Source of the DNA: Steroidobacteraceae bacterium
GTDB lineage: Bacteria > Pseudomonadota > Gammaproteobacteria > Steroidobacterales > Steroidobacteraceae
Reading direction: 5' to 3'
DNA length: 64,000 bases
NCBI GenBank assembly: GCA_017853175.1
Contig: JAFMKA010000004.1
Span: forward strand, 1-64,000
Both the position numbers and the translations under genes were made by a program. Shown here piece by piece: positions 9,677-18,349 of this stretch. The notes beneath the pieces were generated by a model. The model made no database searches and was not told the DNA's origin. It saw nothing but the letters and a program-made list of their open reading frames with translations. The stretch's first letter is position 1. The number at the start of each line of letters is the position of its first letter.

Positions 9677-12208
9677 ATGGACGATACCCGACGCGGGTTG
9701 GCCCTGTCGTGGGCGATGCTTTTCGCTTTTACGCTCGTCGCGATGCCGACGTCTTCGGCTCAATCCGTCGCACAGGACGATCTCGCGCTCGAAGAAGTGG
9801 TGGTGACCGCTCGAAAATCGACCGAGTCCCTCATCGATGTGCCACTTGCGATCACGGCGTTCACCGCGGACGCCATCGAGTCTCGGGGTATCTCCAATCT
9901 CGATGATGTGGCGTCCTTTACTCCTGGGCTCACGTTTTCTAACGTGCTTGGCGACTTTCTTCCCGCTCCGGTCATCCGTGGCGTTGCGCCGATCGATATC
10001 TTCGGCGAACTTAACACGGCCGTTTTCTTTGATGGCGTCTTCGTATCGGGTCGAGAGGGCATAAACTTCAACCAACTCGATCTCGAACGTATCGAGGTCG
10101 TCAAGGGCCCGCAGGCCGCGCTCTATGGACGAAACGCGTTCAGCGGTGCAATCAACTACGTGTCCGCAAAGCCGGGCGATGTATTCAAGTCTCGCGCGAC
10201 GCTCACCGCCGGTAATCGCGGCAAGCGACTGGCATCTTTGATGCTGAGTGGCCCGATCTTCGGTGATTTGAAAGGACGCGCGACGTTCCTGCACGACGAG
10301 TGGGATGGCTCTTACGAAAATCAATACTCGGGGCCAGGCCGCAGGGCGACGATCGGCGGCTACGAGTTCTCGACCTTCAACGGCTCTTTGTTGTGGGATG
10401 TCAGCGATCAGTTCGCTGCCGAACTCGGTCTCTACATCTCGAGCGACGACGTCGACAACACCGCCACCACCGGGCTCGTCATGAACTGTGAAGATCGACG
10501 AGTTCGCGATCAGAACCTCGGATTGAGCGGCAACATCGCTGGCACGACTTACCCGCGCTCGAGTCGCCTACTCAATTATTGCGGTGAGCTGCCGTCGATT
10601 ACTCGAGACTCTTTGACCACCATGCCGGATGCCACAGGCGAGAAGCGACATCTCATCCGCAGCTATCTAAAGCTTAGCCGCGATATGGCCGGAGGGGCCC
10701 TCGAGGCGATCACGGGTTACTCGCGCGTGAAGCAGGGCTATCTCGTCGATGGCTCGCGTAACACGGGAAATACCGTATGGTTCACTTATCAGCCTGCGCC
10801 GGTATCGCCATTTCCACTCGGCCCGGGTGTGTTCGGTACACGATCGGGTCCGCTCAAACGTTTTCAGACCGGCTTGCTGCAAGTCGGCGGCGTTGATAAC
10901 ACGTCAGATAAAAGTCAGGAAATCCGGTTTGTCAGTGACCGCAAAAAATCGGTTCGCTACTCCCTGGGCGTTTATTACTACGAGACGTCTTCGGGCAGTG
11001 GTCTCGACGGCGCGATCGCGACAACGCCTTTGCCGGCGGATTTCGGCTCCTTTTGTTTGGCCTGCACGTCTTTCGGCCCGACAACGATCGTCGATTTCGT
11101 TCGCGACGGCGGCAACGCGGTGTTCCTTCCGTGGTTCCGAGATCCTTCCGGTGGCGCGGGCTTCGATGCCGTCATTATCGAAGAGGCGTCAGCACCGTCG
11201 GTCTTCGGCTCGTTCGAGTACGACCTCACCGATCGTTTCACGGCGTCGGTCGAAGGTCGATATACCGATGAAAAGCGATCCTTCGTCGACAAGAGCACTC
11301 GAGCCAGTCGCGAAAGCGATTGGGGGCTCAAAAGCTGGCGCGGCACCTTACGTTACAAGCCAGCCGAGCGCGTAACCCTCTTCGCGAGCGTTGCACACTC
11401 CGAGAAGTCCGGTGACTTCGATCCGACCCGAGTACGGTTCGTCGATAACGCGGCAGTGGAAGTAACCGTTCCCGCGCCTTTCGATCCCGAGACGCTCAAA
11501 AGTATCGAGCTGGGTATGAAGGCTGAGTTTTTCGATCGTCGACTCGGCGTCGAGCTCGATGTGTATCAGCTCGACTGGTCCGACATCGTCATTCCGCAGG
11601 TGATCTCCAAGATCGACGGACGAGAGATCGTGTCCGCAACGGGCGTCAACGTGAACGCTGGCGATGCCACGGTCAAAGGTGTCGAACTCGCGATACTGGC
11701 GAGGCCGTTCAGCGGCTTAGAGTTGAATGTCGGCGCATCTTTCGCCGATCCGACATACGACAGGGCGCAGGTTGAAACTTTCGGCGACTTCCCGAGCTTT
11801 GCGCCGACGGGCGATATCTCAGGGAATCAGATTCTCCGGACGTCGAAGATTCAAGCGAACGCAGGGCTTCAGTATTCGATGAATATCGGTAATGGAGATG
11901 AAATGGTCTTCCGTACCGATGTATCGCATCGCGGCAAGCAGTTCGCCGACGCGTCGAATCAGACCATCGTTCCGGCCTCAACGTTCGTGAACGCCTCGTT
12001 GGGATTACGTTCTGAAGAATGGTCGGTTGAGGTTTGGGGTCGAAACTTGACCGATGAAGATGCGCCGACGGGAGCATTCCGCGACGCGGTCCTCAGCAAT
12101 ACGCTACCGAATGGCAACTACTCGACCGGAACCTTTCTTCCTTTTCGATACAGCGTGTCGCATCCGCGTCGGACGACTTATGGTGTGACGCTTCGGTATA
12201 ACTTTTGA
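9677..12208 (+). CDS. TonB-dependent receptor
   Basis: Signal peptide then LEEVVVTARKSTESLIDVPLAITAFTADAIE; plug VVKGPQAALYGRNAFSGAINYVS; C-terminal TTYGVTLRYNF. Confidence 0.96.
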   Translation: MDDTRRGLALSWAMLFAFTLVAMPTSSAQSVAQDDLALEEVVVTARKSTESLIDVPLAITAFTADAIESRGISNLDDVASFTPGLTFSNVLGDFLPAPVIRGVAPIDIFGELNTAVFFDGVFVSGREGINFNQLDLERIEVVKGPQAALYGRNAFSGAINYVSAKPGDVFKSRATLTAGNRGKRLASLMLSGPIFGDLKGRATFLHDEWDGSYENQYSGPGRRATIGGYEFSTFNGSLLWDVSDQFAAELGLYISSDDVDNTATTGLVMNCEDRRVRDQNLGLSGNIAGTTYPRSSRLLNYCGELPSITRDSLTTMPDATGEKRHLIRSYLKLSRDMAGGALEAITGYSRVKQGYLVDGSRNTGNTVWFTYQPAPVSPFPLGPGVFGTRSGPLKRFQTGLLQVGGVDNTSDKSQEIRFVSDRKKSVRYSLGVYYYETSSGSGLDGAIATTPLPADFGSFCLACTSFGPTTIVDFVRDGGNAVFLPWFRDPSGGAGFDAVIIEEASAPSVFGSFEYDLTDRFTASVEGRYTDEKRSFVDKSTRASRESDWGLKSWRGTLRYKPAERVTLFASVAHSEKSGDFDPTRVRFVDNAAVEVTVPAPFDPETLKSIELGMKAEFFDRRLGVELDVYQLDWSDIVIPQVISKIDGREIVSATGVNVNAGDATVKGVELAILARPFSGLELNVGASFADPTYDRAQVETFGDFPSFAPTGDISGNQILRTSKIQANAGLQYSMNIGNGDEMVFRTDVSHRGKQFADASNQTIVPASTFVNASLGLRSEEWSVEVWGRNLTDEDAPTGAFRDAVLSNTLPNGNYSTGTFLPFRYSVSHPRRTTYGVTLRYNF

Positions 12209-12684
12209 TGGTTGGCGGACGGTGAGCCGATGGGAATGGCGAGTCCAAGAACCTGCTTGTAACGGATATCGCACTCGATGCAGCGCCCTTTGGCGCTGCA
12301 CCACCGTAGGCTCTTTCCGTCGAGACGCCCCCAAAAGTGACCGGCGGAGTCGAGATCGAATTCGCGTAACAGCTCGATGAAACTGCGACTTCGGGAGAGA
12401 GGGCGGTAACGACGCCACACACCGGTCTTTGTGGCGCTCGGATCAAAATAATCGAGCGCCCAGTCTTGGGTCAGGCATCGATAACGGAATCGTGCGACAG
12501 GCGAGGGCAGACATGTTCCCGGTACGCCACAGATGCGCTTGAGTTCATGAATCACCGCATGATCTTCGGCGATGTAATAGCCGAGCAGCACCGTATTACG
12601 AGCCGTAGGCGGACACACTCGCTCGCAATAGCTCTCGAGCAGCCGCTCTATCAGCGTGTGGGTATGTTGGGGAATGGTATTCAC
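12178..12684 (-). CDS. DUF3024-like protein
   Basis: GTG start at 12684 with GAGGA 5 nt upstream (MNTIPQHTHTLIERLLESY...); pattern VLLGYYIAEDHAVIHELKR...PVARFRYRCLTQDWALDYFDP...WRRYRP...ELLREFDLDSAGHFWG resembles DUF3024. Confidence 0.65.
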   Translation of the reverse strand: MNTIPQHTHTLIERLLESYCERVCPPTARNTVLLGYYIAEDHAVIHELKRICGVPGTCLPSPVARFRYRCLTQDWALDYFDPSATKTGVWRRYRPLSRSRSFIELLREFDLDSAGHFWGRLDGKSLRWCSAKGRCIECDIRYKQVLGLAIPIGSPSANHQKLYRSVTP

Positions 12685-12744
12685 GGCATTCCTCGGTACG
12701 GTAAGCCTAGCGCGAGGCGTGATGTGCCCGCTATCCTCACCGCG

Positions 12745-12924
12745 ATGGTCAATAAACTCCCACTGCATCATGAGGACGTCGGCACCGCAATTCAGGCGGT
12801 CATTGCGCCGCGCCCGGTTCCGTTCGGTAAGCGCGTGTTCTGGCGGCTTGTGCTGTGGGCATTACAAACCTCCGTGGGGCGCGCTCTGATCGCGCATCGT
12901 TACGGTACACACCAGAGAAGCTGA
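12745..12924 (+). CDS. Short hypothetical protein (59 aa)
   Basis: MVNKLPLHHEDVGTAIQAVIAPRPVPFGKRVFWRLVLWALQTSVGRALIAHRYGTHQRS; ends 4 nt before the next CDS. Confidence 0.4.
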   Translation: MVNKLPLHHEDVGTAIQAVIAPRPVPFGKRVFWRLVLWALQTSVGRALIAHRYGTHQRS

Positions 12925-12928
12925 CCCT

Positions 12929-13372
12929 GTGCAAAGTGTATTCATGCTGATCGCGTTTCTCGTCGGAGCCGGGCTCGTCATTCAAGTCGGGCTCAATATG
13001 GCGGTCAGCCGTGCGCTCGGTGGCGCGCTGTACGGCACCCTGGCCAATTTCTTGATTGGCACGACGGCGATCGCCGTATTCATGTTTTTGACCCGCCAGT
13101 CATGGCCGGCTCGTGAAGCCTTCGCCAGCGTTCCGGCCTGGGCGTGGCTCGGTGGGTTGTTCGGCGCACTTTATGTCGGCGTCGCCACTTTCTCGGGCCC
13201 TAGGCTCGGCGCGCTGTTACTTCTCGCGCTGACTGTCGGCGGACAAATGCTGGCCTCCGTGATCGTCGATCACTTCGGGCTACTGGGCTTTCCCCAGCAT
13301 CCCATCAGTCTCGGACGAGTGGTGGGTATCGCATTGTTGATTTCGGGTATTTGGCTGGTGGCGACCCGCTGA
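12929..13372 (+). CDS. DMT family transporter (YdcZ/DUF606-like)
   Basis: 147 aa, multiple TM segments; GLNMAVSRALGGALYGTLANFLIGT, GGQMLASVIVDHFGLLGFP. Confidence 0.9.
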   Translation: MQSVFMLIAFLVGAGLVIQVGLNMAVSRALGGALYGTLANFLIGTTAIAVFMFLTRQSWPAREAFASVPAWAWLGGLFGALYVGVATFSGPRLGALLLLALTVGGQMLASVIVDHFGLLGFPQHPISLGRVVGIALLISGIWLVATR

Positions 13373-13378
13373 GGTCGA

Positions 13379-13891
13379 TCAGTCGGCGTGCGAGGCTTCG
13401 CAGTCGCCGCAGAGACCCTTGATTTCGAGTGACGTCGGTTCGATGCGGAAACCGGCGGCGAGCGACTTCTCGGCGAGCAAGCGGTTGATCTCCGGATCGT
13501 CGATCTCTACGACTCGGTGGCACTTTCTGCAAACGAGAAATTGAGCAATGTGCGCGCGCGCCGGCTCGTCGCACCCGATGAAGGCGTTGAGAGAATCGAT
13601 GCGATGCACGAGCCCGGCATCGATCAAAAATTCGAGCGCACGATAGACAGTGGGTGGGGCCGCTTTGTCCCGCTCCTTTGCGAGCTCGGCAAGAATTTCG
13701 TACGCCCCGATGGGTTCGTGCGCACGCCAGACGATTTCTAGAATCCGCCGACGGACGGGCGTCAGGTTGAGCCCGCGTTTGGCGCACACCTCCGCAGCAT
13801 TTCGAACGGCCTCGACGATGCAGGCGGCGTGATCGTGTCCCGCAGCATGCGAGTGCGCATGAGTTGCTTCCGAATCGCGGGGTTTGGCCAT
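13379..13891 (-). CDS. zur: Fur family transcriptional regulator, Zur-like
   Basis: LTPVRRRILEIVWRAHEPIGAYEIL, PPTVYRALEFLIDAGLVHRIDSLNAFIGC, CRKC and CGDC cysteine pairs; His-rich N-terminus; next to a COG0523 gene. Confidence 0.88.
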   Translation of the reverse strand: MAKPRDSEATHAHSHAAGHDHAACIVEAVRNAAEVCAKRGLNLTPVRRRILEIVWRAHEPIGAYEILAELAKERDKAAPPTVYRALEFLIDAGLVHRIDSLNAFIGCDEPARAHIAQFLVCRKCHRVVEIDDPEINRLLAEKSLAAGFRIEPTSLEIKGLCGDCEASHAD

Positions 13892-13898
13892 GCCTTAA

Positions 13899-13911
13899 GT
13901 TATCATGTGAC
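13899..13911. promoter_or_regulatory. Candidate Zur operator between divergent zur and COG0523 genes
   Basis: GTTATCATGTGAC matches 10/13 positions of GTTATAATATAAC (gammaproteobacterial Zur-box core as I recall it); lies within the 24-bp gap between the two start codons. Confidence 0.6.
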
Positions 13912-13915
13912 CCCT

Positions 13916-15358
13916 ATGGCGACCACGGATCGGGTGCCCGTCACCGTCCTGACGGGATTCTTGGGGTCTGGAAAGACCACGCTGCTCAATCGGATCCTCT
14001 CCGAAAACCACGGCAAACGTATCGCCGTGATCGAGAACGAGTTCGGCGAGGTCGGTGTCGATCATCAACTCGTCATTGGTGCCGAAGAGGAAATCTTCGA
14101 AACCAACAACGGCTGTATCTGCTGTACGGTACGCGGCGACCTGCTTCGCATTCTCGGGCAGCTGCTTAAGCGTCGCGACAAATTCGACTACATCATCGTC
14201 GAAACGACCGGTATAGCCGATCCGGGCCCCGTGGCTCAAACCTTTTTTCTCGATGACGACTTCAAGCAACAATTTTTGCTCGATGCGATCGTCACGGTGA
14301 TCGATGCGCGACACATCGAAAAGCATCTCGATGAGATGAAAGAGCCCGGTGAGCAAGTCGCCTTCGCCGATGTCATCCTGCTGAACAAGACTGACCTCGT
14401 GACCGAGTCAGAGCTTGAGCGTACCGAACGGCGGATACGAGCCATGAACGGCACGGCTAAGATTTTCCGCACCCAAAACGCCAATGTCCCCATCGATCGC
14501 GTGCTGGACGTTGGCGCCTTCGACTTGCAACGTGCGTTGGCTGTCGACGACAGTTTTCTCGAGCCCGAATATCCTTTCGAGTGGGGTGGCGTGTACGAAC
14601 TCCCCGCCGGACGATTCACACTGCGAACCGGCTCTGACGCGCACGCCCACCACGATCATCACCACGACCACGATCATGGGCACGAACACCACGACCATGG
14701 CCACGACCATGGCCACGATCATGGTCACGATCATGCTCATGCTCATGCTCATGCGGGCGGACTCGGTCTCGTGATGTTGCCCGTATCCGCGTCGAACTCC
14801 GCGGCACTCGATGCATCCATCGAGCTCGCCGTACGGGCCTTCGCCGAAGACGCGACATCTGTCGCCTGCGGGGGTCGCATCGTGCCGGGTAATGCGCGAT
14901 ATGCCATCGATGTCGATCACGACGGCAGCCATTTCGACATTGAGGTGTCCAAAGCGGGCGCGTACGCAATGTTCTGCGAGCATGCGCCGGCCGAATTTGA
15001 TCTGCGTATCGATGGCGTTCGACCCACGGCTCAGCGTGCATTCGCTTCGCATCATCACGATGAGGAGATTTCGTCGATTGGCATCAGTGACCCGCGTCCG
15101 CTCGATGCGAAGAAAGTCAACGACTGGCTGTCTTATCTGCTTCAGAGCCGCGGCGCCGATATCTTTCGAATGAAAGGCGTGTTGTCACTCAAGGGCGAAG
15201 ATCGTCGCTACGTTTTCCACGGCGTCCACATGATGTTCGATGGGCAGCTCGAGCGCTCGTGGCCGGCTGGCACTACGCGACAGAACACGCTGGTATTCAT
15301 CGGGCGGAAGCTCGACCGGCAAGAGCTTGAGGCCGGATTCCACTCCTGTATCGCGTGA
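13916..15358 (+). CDS. CobW/COG0523 family GTPase, candidate zinc metallochaperone with His-rich linker
   Basis: Start MATTDRVPVTVLTGFLGSGKTTLLN; GCICCTVRGDL (CxCC motif); IVETTGIADPGPV; His/Asp/Gly tract. Confidence 0.95.
   Translation: MATTDRVPVTVLTGFLGSGKTTLLNRILSENHGKRIAVIENEFGEVGVDHQLVIGAEEEIFETNNGCICCTVRGDLLRILGQLLKRRDKFDYIIVETTGIADPGPVAQTFFLDDDFKQQFLLDAIVTVIDARHIEKHLDEMKEPGEQVAFADVILLNKTDLVTESELERTERRIRAMNGTAKIFRTQNANVPIDRVLDVGAFDLQRALAVDDSFLEPEYPFEWGGVYELPAGRFTLRTGSDAHAHHDHHHDHDHGHEHHDHGHDHGHDHGHDHAHAHAHAGGLGLVMLPVSASNSAALDASIELAVRAFAEDATSVACGGRIVPGNARYAIDVDHDGSHFDIEVSKAGAYAMFCEHAPAEFDLRIDGVRPTAQRAFASHHHDEEISSIGISDPRPLDAKKVNDWLSYLLQSRGADIFRMKGVLSLKGEDRRYVFHGVHMMFDGQLERSWPAGTTRQNTLVFIGRKLDRQELEAGFHSCIA
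14642..14753 (+). repeat. In-frame degenerate repeat encoding a His-rich tract
   Basis: Repeated CAYGRYCAY units encoding HAHHDHHHDHDHGHEHHDHGHDHGHDHGHDHAHAHAHA. Confidence 0.9.
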
Positions 15359-16386
15359 AGCAGCCGTCCGTCATTCTCGAACGACGCGGCAGCGTCGCGC
15401 TCGATGACTACGTCGCCGACGTATCTTGGTCTGGCGACTCACGTCGTCTGGCCGTCGCCGGCGGAGAAGGCAAAGTATTTCTTCTCGCGCACGATGCATC
15501 ATCGATGACGGCACGTTCGGTTGGCGAGCATGGCATGGGCGCCATCACGGTGGCTTGGCAGCCGCGCGGAGCGGCGTTCGTCACGAGCGGCCAAGACTCG
15601 CGCCTCGCGCTATACGATGCTGAGGGCACACTCCTCTGCGAGCAACGCCCGGCGATGGCGTGGACGACCGCCGTGGCCTGGACCTCCGATGGCAAACGCT
15701 TGGCCACCGCCGCAGGCAAGCAGATCACGCTCTGGTCTCCATCACTCGAGAAAGAGCATGCCTTCGCGCCGTCATCTGCGACCGTCGTCGCCTTGAGCTG
15801 GGACAAACCCGGCCGTGACTTAGGCGCGGCAATCAATGGCGGTCTCGTCGTGCATCGCGTCGAGCCGCCTCGATTTCAGATGCGTCACTACAAATGGGCT
15901 GCGCCGTGTCTCGCGGTGGCGTTCAGTCCAAATGGCCGATATCTCGCCACAGGAACGCAGGATGGCTCCGTTCATTTCTGGCATCTGTCGACCGGACGCG
16001 ATTCGCAGATGCGTGGCTACCCTTCCAAGGTCGAGCAGGTTTCGTGGAGCGGCGATTCCCGTTATCTCGCGACGGCCGCGGATGACCAGGTCGTCATTTG
16101 GGACTTCAGTGGTAAGGGTCCGGAAGGTTCTCGTCCTCTGCAGTTGCGCGGGCATACCGACCGAATAGAGTGCGTCGCGTTTCAGCCCTCGGGCAATTAT
16201 CTTGTGACGGGCGGAAGAGACTGGCGGGTTTCGTTGTGGTTGCCAGGTAAATCCTCGAGTGCTCTCGATGCCCAGCTGACCGATTCCGAACCCACCTGCC
16301 TTCGATGGTCTCCCGATGGGCGCTTCGTGGCTGTTGGCGAGCGCGGCGGGAAGGTCTCCATTTTTGAGCTCGTCCGTATCGCGTGA
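15355..16386 (+). CDS. WD40 repeat protein, translationally coupled to the COG0523 GTPase
   Basis: GTG start overlaps the upstream TGA by 4 bp; repeats such as CLAVAFSPNGRYLATGTQDGSVHFWHLSTG and IECVAFQPSGNYLVTGGRDWRVSLW. Confidence 0.92.
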   Translation: MKQPSVILERRGSVALDDYVADVSWSGDSRRLAVAGGEGKVFLLAHDASSMTARSVGEHGMGAITVAWQPRGAAFVTSGQDSRLALYDAEGTLLCEQRPAMAWTTAVAWTSDGKRLATAAGKQITLWSPSLEKEHAFAPSSATVVALSWDKPGRDLGAAINGGLVVHRVEPPRFQMRHYKWAAPCLAVAFSPNGRYLATGTQDGSVHFWHLSTGRDSQMRGYPSKVEQVSWSGDSRYLATAADDQVVIWDFSGKGPEGSRPLQLRGHTDRIECVAFQPSGNYLVTGGRDWRVSLWLPGKSSSALDAQLTDSEPTCLRWSPDGRFVAVGERGGKVSIFELVRIA

Positions 16387-16444
16387 TTGCTCGGCGCACG
16401 CGCCGCGTATTAAGGTGTGACGGAACTCTCGTCGGAGATGCTCC

Positions 16445-17785
16445 ATGTCGCCCTTGATTCGTCTCAATACAGTCTTTGTCGCCGCCTTGCTCTCGGGTGC
16501 CACCGCCTTCGCACAGGACCTCGGCACGCGACTCGATTCTGCAATCACGACGCTCGAACCTCGCGTCATCGAATGGCGTCGCGATCTCCATCAGAATCCA
16601 GAATTATCGAATCGCGAGTTCCGCACCTCAAAGATTGTGGCCGAACATTTGAAGCGACTCGGACTCGACGTTCAGACCGGTATCGCAAAAACCGGCGTAA
16701 TCGGAGTGCTCAAGGGCGGAAAGCCCGGACCCACCATCGCCTTACGCGCCGACATGGACGGTCTGCCGGTCGTCGAGCAAACGGATGTTCCGTTTCGATC
16801 GCGGGCCACCACGACTTACCGAAACGAAACGGTTGGCGTCATGCACGCCTGCGGACACGACGTACACACCTCCGTGTTGATGGGACTCGCCGAAGCGTTC
16901 GTCGGTATGAAAGCCGATCTTCCCGGTACGGTGATTTTTTTGTTCCAGCCTGCTGAAGAGGGCGCCCCGGAAGGTGAGAAGGGCGGCGCTTCGCTGATGA
17001 TCGAAGAGGGAGCGCTTCAGCGTCACCGACCCGAGGCGGTTTTCGGACTTCACGTCTTCGCCAACATGCCGACGGGCATGATCGGATATCGCGGCGGACC
17101 TCTGATGGCAGGTTCTGATACCTATCGCATCCTGGTCAAAGGCAAGCAAACCCACGGAGCTCGGCCCTGGAGTGGTATCGATCCCGTCGTGATTTCCTCG
17201 CAAATCGTGAGCGCTCTGCAGACGGTGGTGAGCCGTCAGACCGACATCACCCTTAACCCTGCGGTGGTTACCGTCGGCGCGATCAAGGGCGGAATTCGAT
17301 TCAACATCGTGCCCGATCAAGTCGAAATGCTAGGTACGATTCGCACTTTCGATCCGCAACAGCGCGCGGCAATCATCAAAAATATTGATCGCATGGTGAC
17401 GCATATCGCCGAGGCGAGCGGCGCGACGGCCACGTTCGAAATCCAGTCCGGCAGTAACCCCGTGGTACGCAATGATCCGTCGTTGACCGAGAGGGTGCTT
17501 CCGTCTCTGAAACGAGCGGCGGGGGCTTCTAATGTAAGAGCGGTTCCGCTCGTCACGGGTGCTGAAGACTTCGCCTTCTTCGCCGAGCAAGTGCCAAGTT
17601 TCTTTTTCTTCGTCGGAGTCACGCCGCGAGATCAGAACATGCTCACGGCGGCATCGAACCATTCGCCGTTGTTTTACGTCGATGAAACCGCCATCCCGAT
17701 TGCCAGTCGGGCATTTGGACAGCTCGCGCTCGATTACTTGATCGCAGGCGCCGGCGGGGCATCAGCCATCACACCCTCGAAGTAA
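16445..17785 (+). CDS. Secreted M20 family amidohydrolase/peptidase
   Basis: Signal peptide; RRDLHQNPELSNREF, ALRADMDGLPV, HACGHDVHTSVLMG, GAEDFAFFAEQVPSFFFFVG. Confidence 0.95.
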   Translation: MSPLIRLNTVFVAALLSGATAFAQDLGTRLDSAITTLEPRVIEWRRDLHQNPELSNREFRTSKIVAEHLKRLGLDVQTGIAKTGVIGVLKGGKPGPTIALRADMDGLPVVEQTDVPFRSRATTTYRNETVGVMHACGHDVHTSVLMGLAEAFVGMKADLPGTVIFLFQPAEEGAPEGEKGGASLMIEEGALQRHRPEAVFGLHVFANMPTGMIGYRGGPLMAGSDTYRILVKGKQTHGARPWSGIDPVVISSQIVSALQTVVSRQTDITLNPAVVTVGAIKGGIRFNIVPDQVEMLGTIRTFDPQQRAAIIKNIDRMVTHIAEASGATATFEIQSGSNPVVRNDPSLTERVLPSLKRAAGASNVRAVPLVTGAEDFAFFAEQVPSFFFFVGVTPRDQNMLTAASNHSPLFYVDETAIPIASRAFGQLALDYLIAGAGGASAITPSK

Positions 17786-17812
17786 CTTCGCTCGGCGATC
17801 GAGTCTCTGCGA

Positions 17813-18280
17813 TCAGCTCGTGCTGCGCTTGATTTCGGCGGCGCGCTTTACGGCCGCACGGATTCGCGGATAAGTACCGCAGCGACAAAGATTGCCGTTC
17901 ATCGCTGCGTCGATGTCGTCGTCCGTCGGATTGGGTTGCACTTCGAGAAGCGCTGCGGCAGCCATGATTTGACCCGACTGGCAGTAGCCGCATTGCACGA
18001 CGTCAAGTTCTAACCAGGCTTTTTGTACCGGATGCGTCGCTGTATCACCCGATAGATTTTCGATGGTGCTGATCTCGCTGCTGCCGACGGCGGATACGGG
18101 CGTCACGCATGAGCGAATCGGCTGACCATCGAGGTGTACCGTACAGGCCCCGCACTGAGCGATTCCGCACCCGTACTTCGTGCCCGTGAGCTTCAGTACG
18201 TCACGGATGACCCATAGGAGGGGTGCATCGGCTTCGACGTCGACCTCTCGGACCACACCGTTCACTTTGAGGCTGATCAC
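17813..18280 (-). CDS. (2Fe-2S)-binding small subunit of a molybdopterin hydroxylase (IorA-like)
   Basis: [21 protein letters not shown] and [10 protein letters not shown]...CRCGTYPRI. Confidence 0.95.
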   Translation of the reverse strand: MISLKVNGVVREVDVEADAPLLWVIRDVLKLTGTKYGCGIAQCGACTVHLDGQPIRSCVTPVSAVGSSEISTIENLSGDTATHPVQKAWLELDVVQCGYCQSGQIMAAAALLEVQPNPTDDDIDAAMNGNLCRCGTYPRIRAAVKRAAEIKRSTS

Positions 18281-18349
18281 ACAGATTCTCCGGGTAACAT
18301 GCAGCGGACGATTGGACTATACCCAAGTTGACGTCTCGGGAGCTCAGAC

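Noticed and set aside
12466-12744. Upstream two thirds of ORF 12466..12924
   Set aside because: Antisense to the better supported DUF3024-like CDS; only the part from 12745 looks protein-like.
14642-14753. Possible CRISPR or tandem-repeat array
   Set aside because: Repeats are in frame in a confident CDS and encode a His-rich linker; no spacers.
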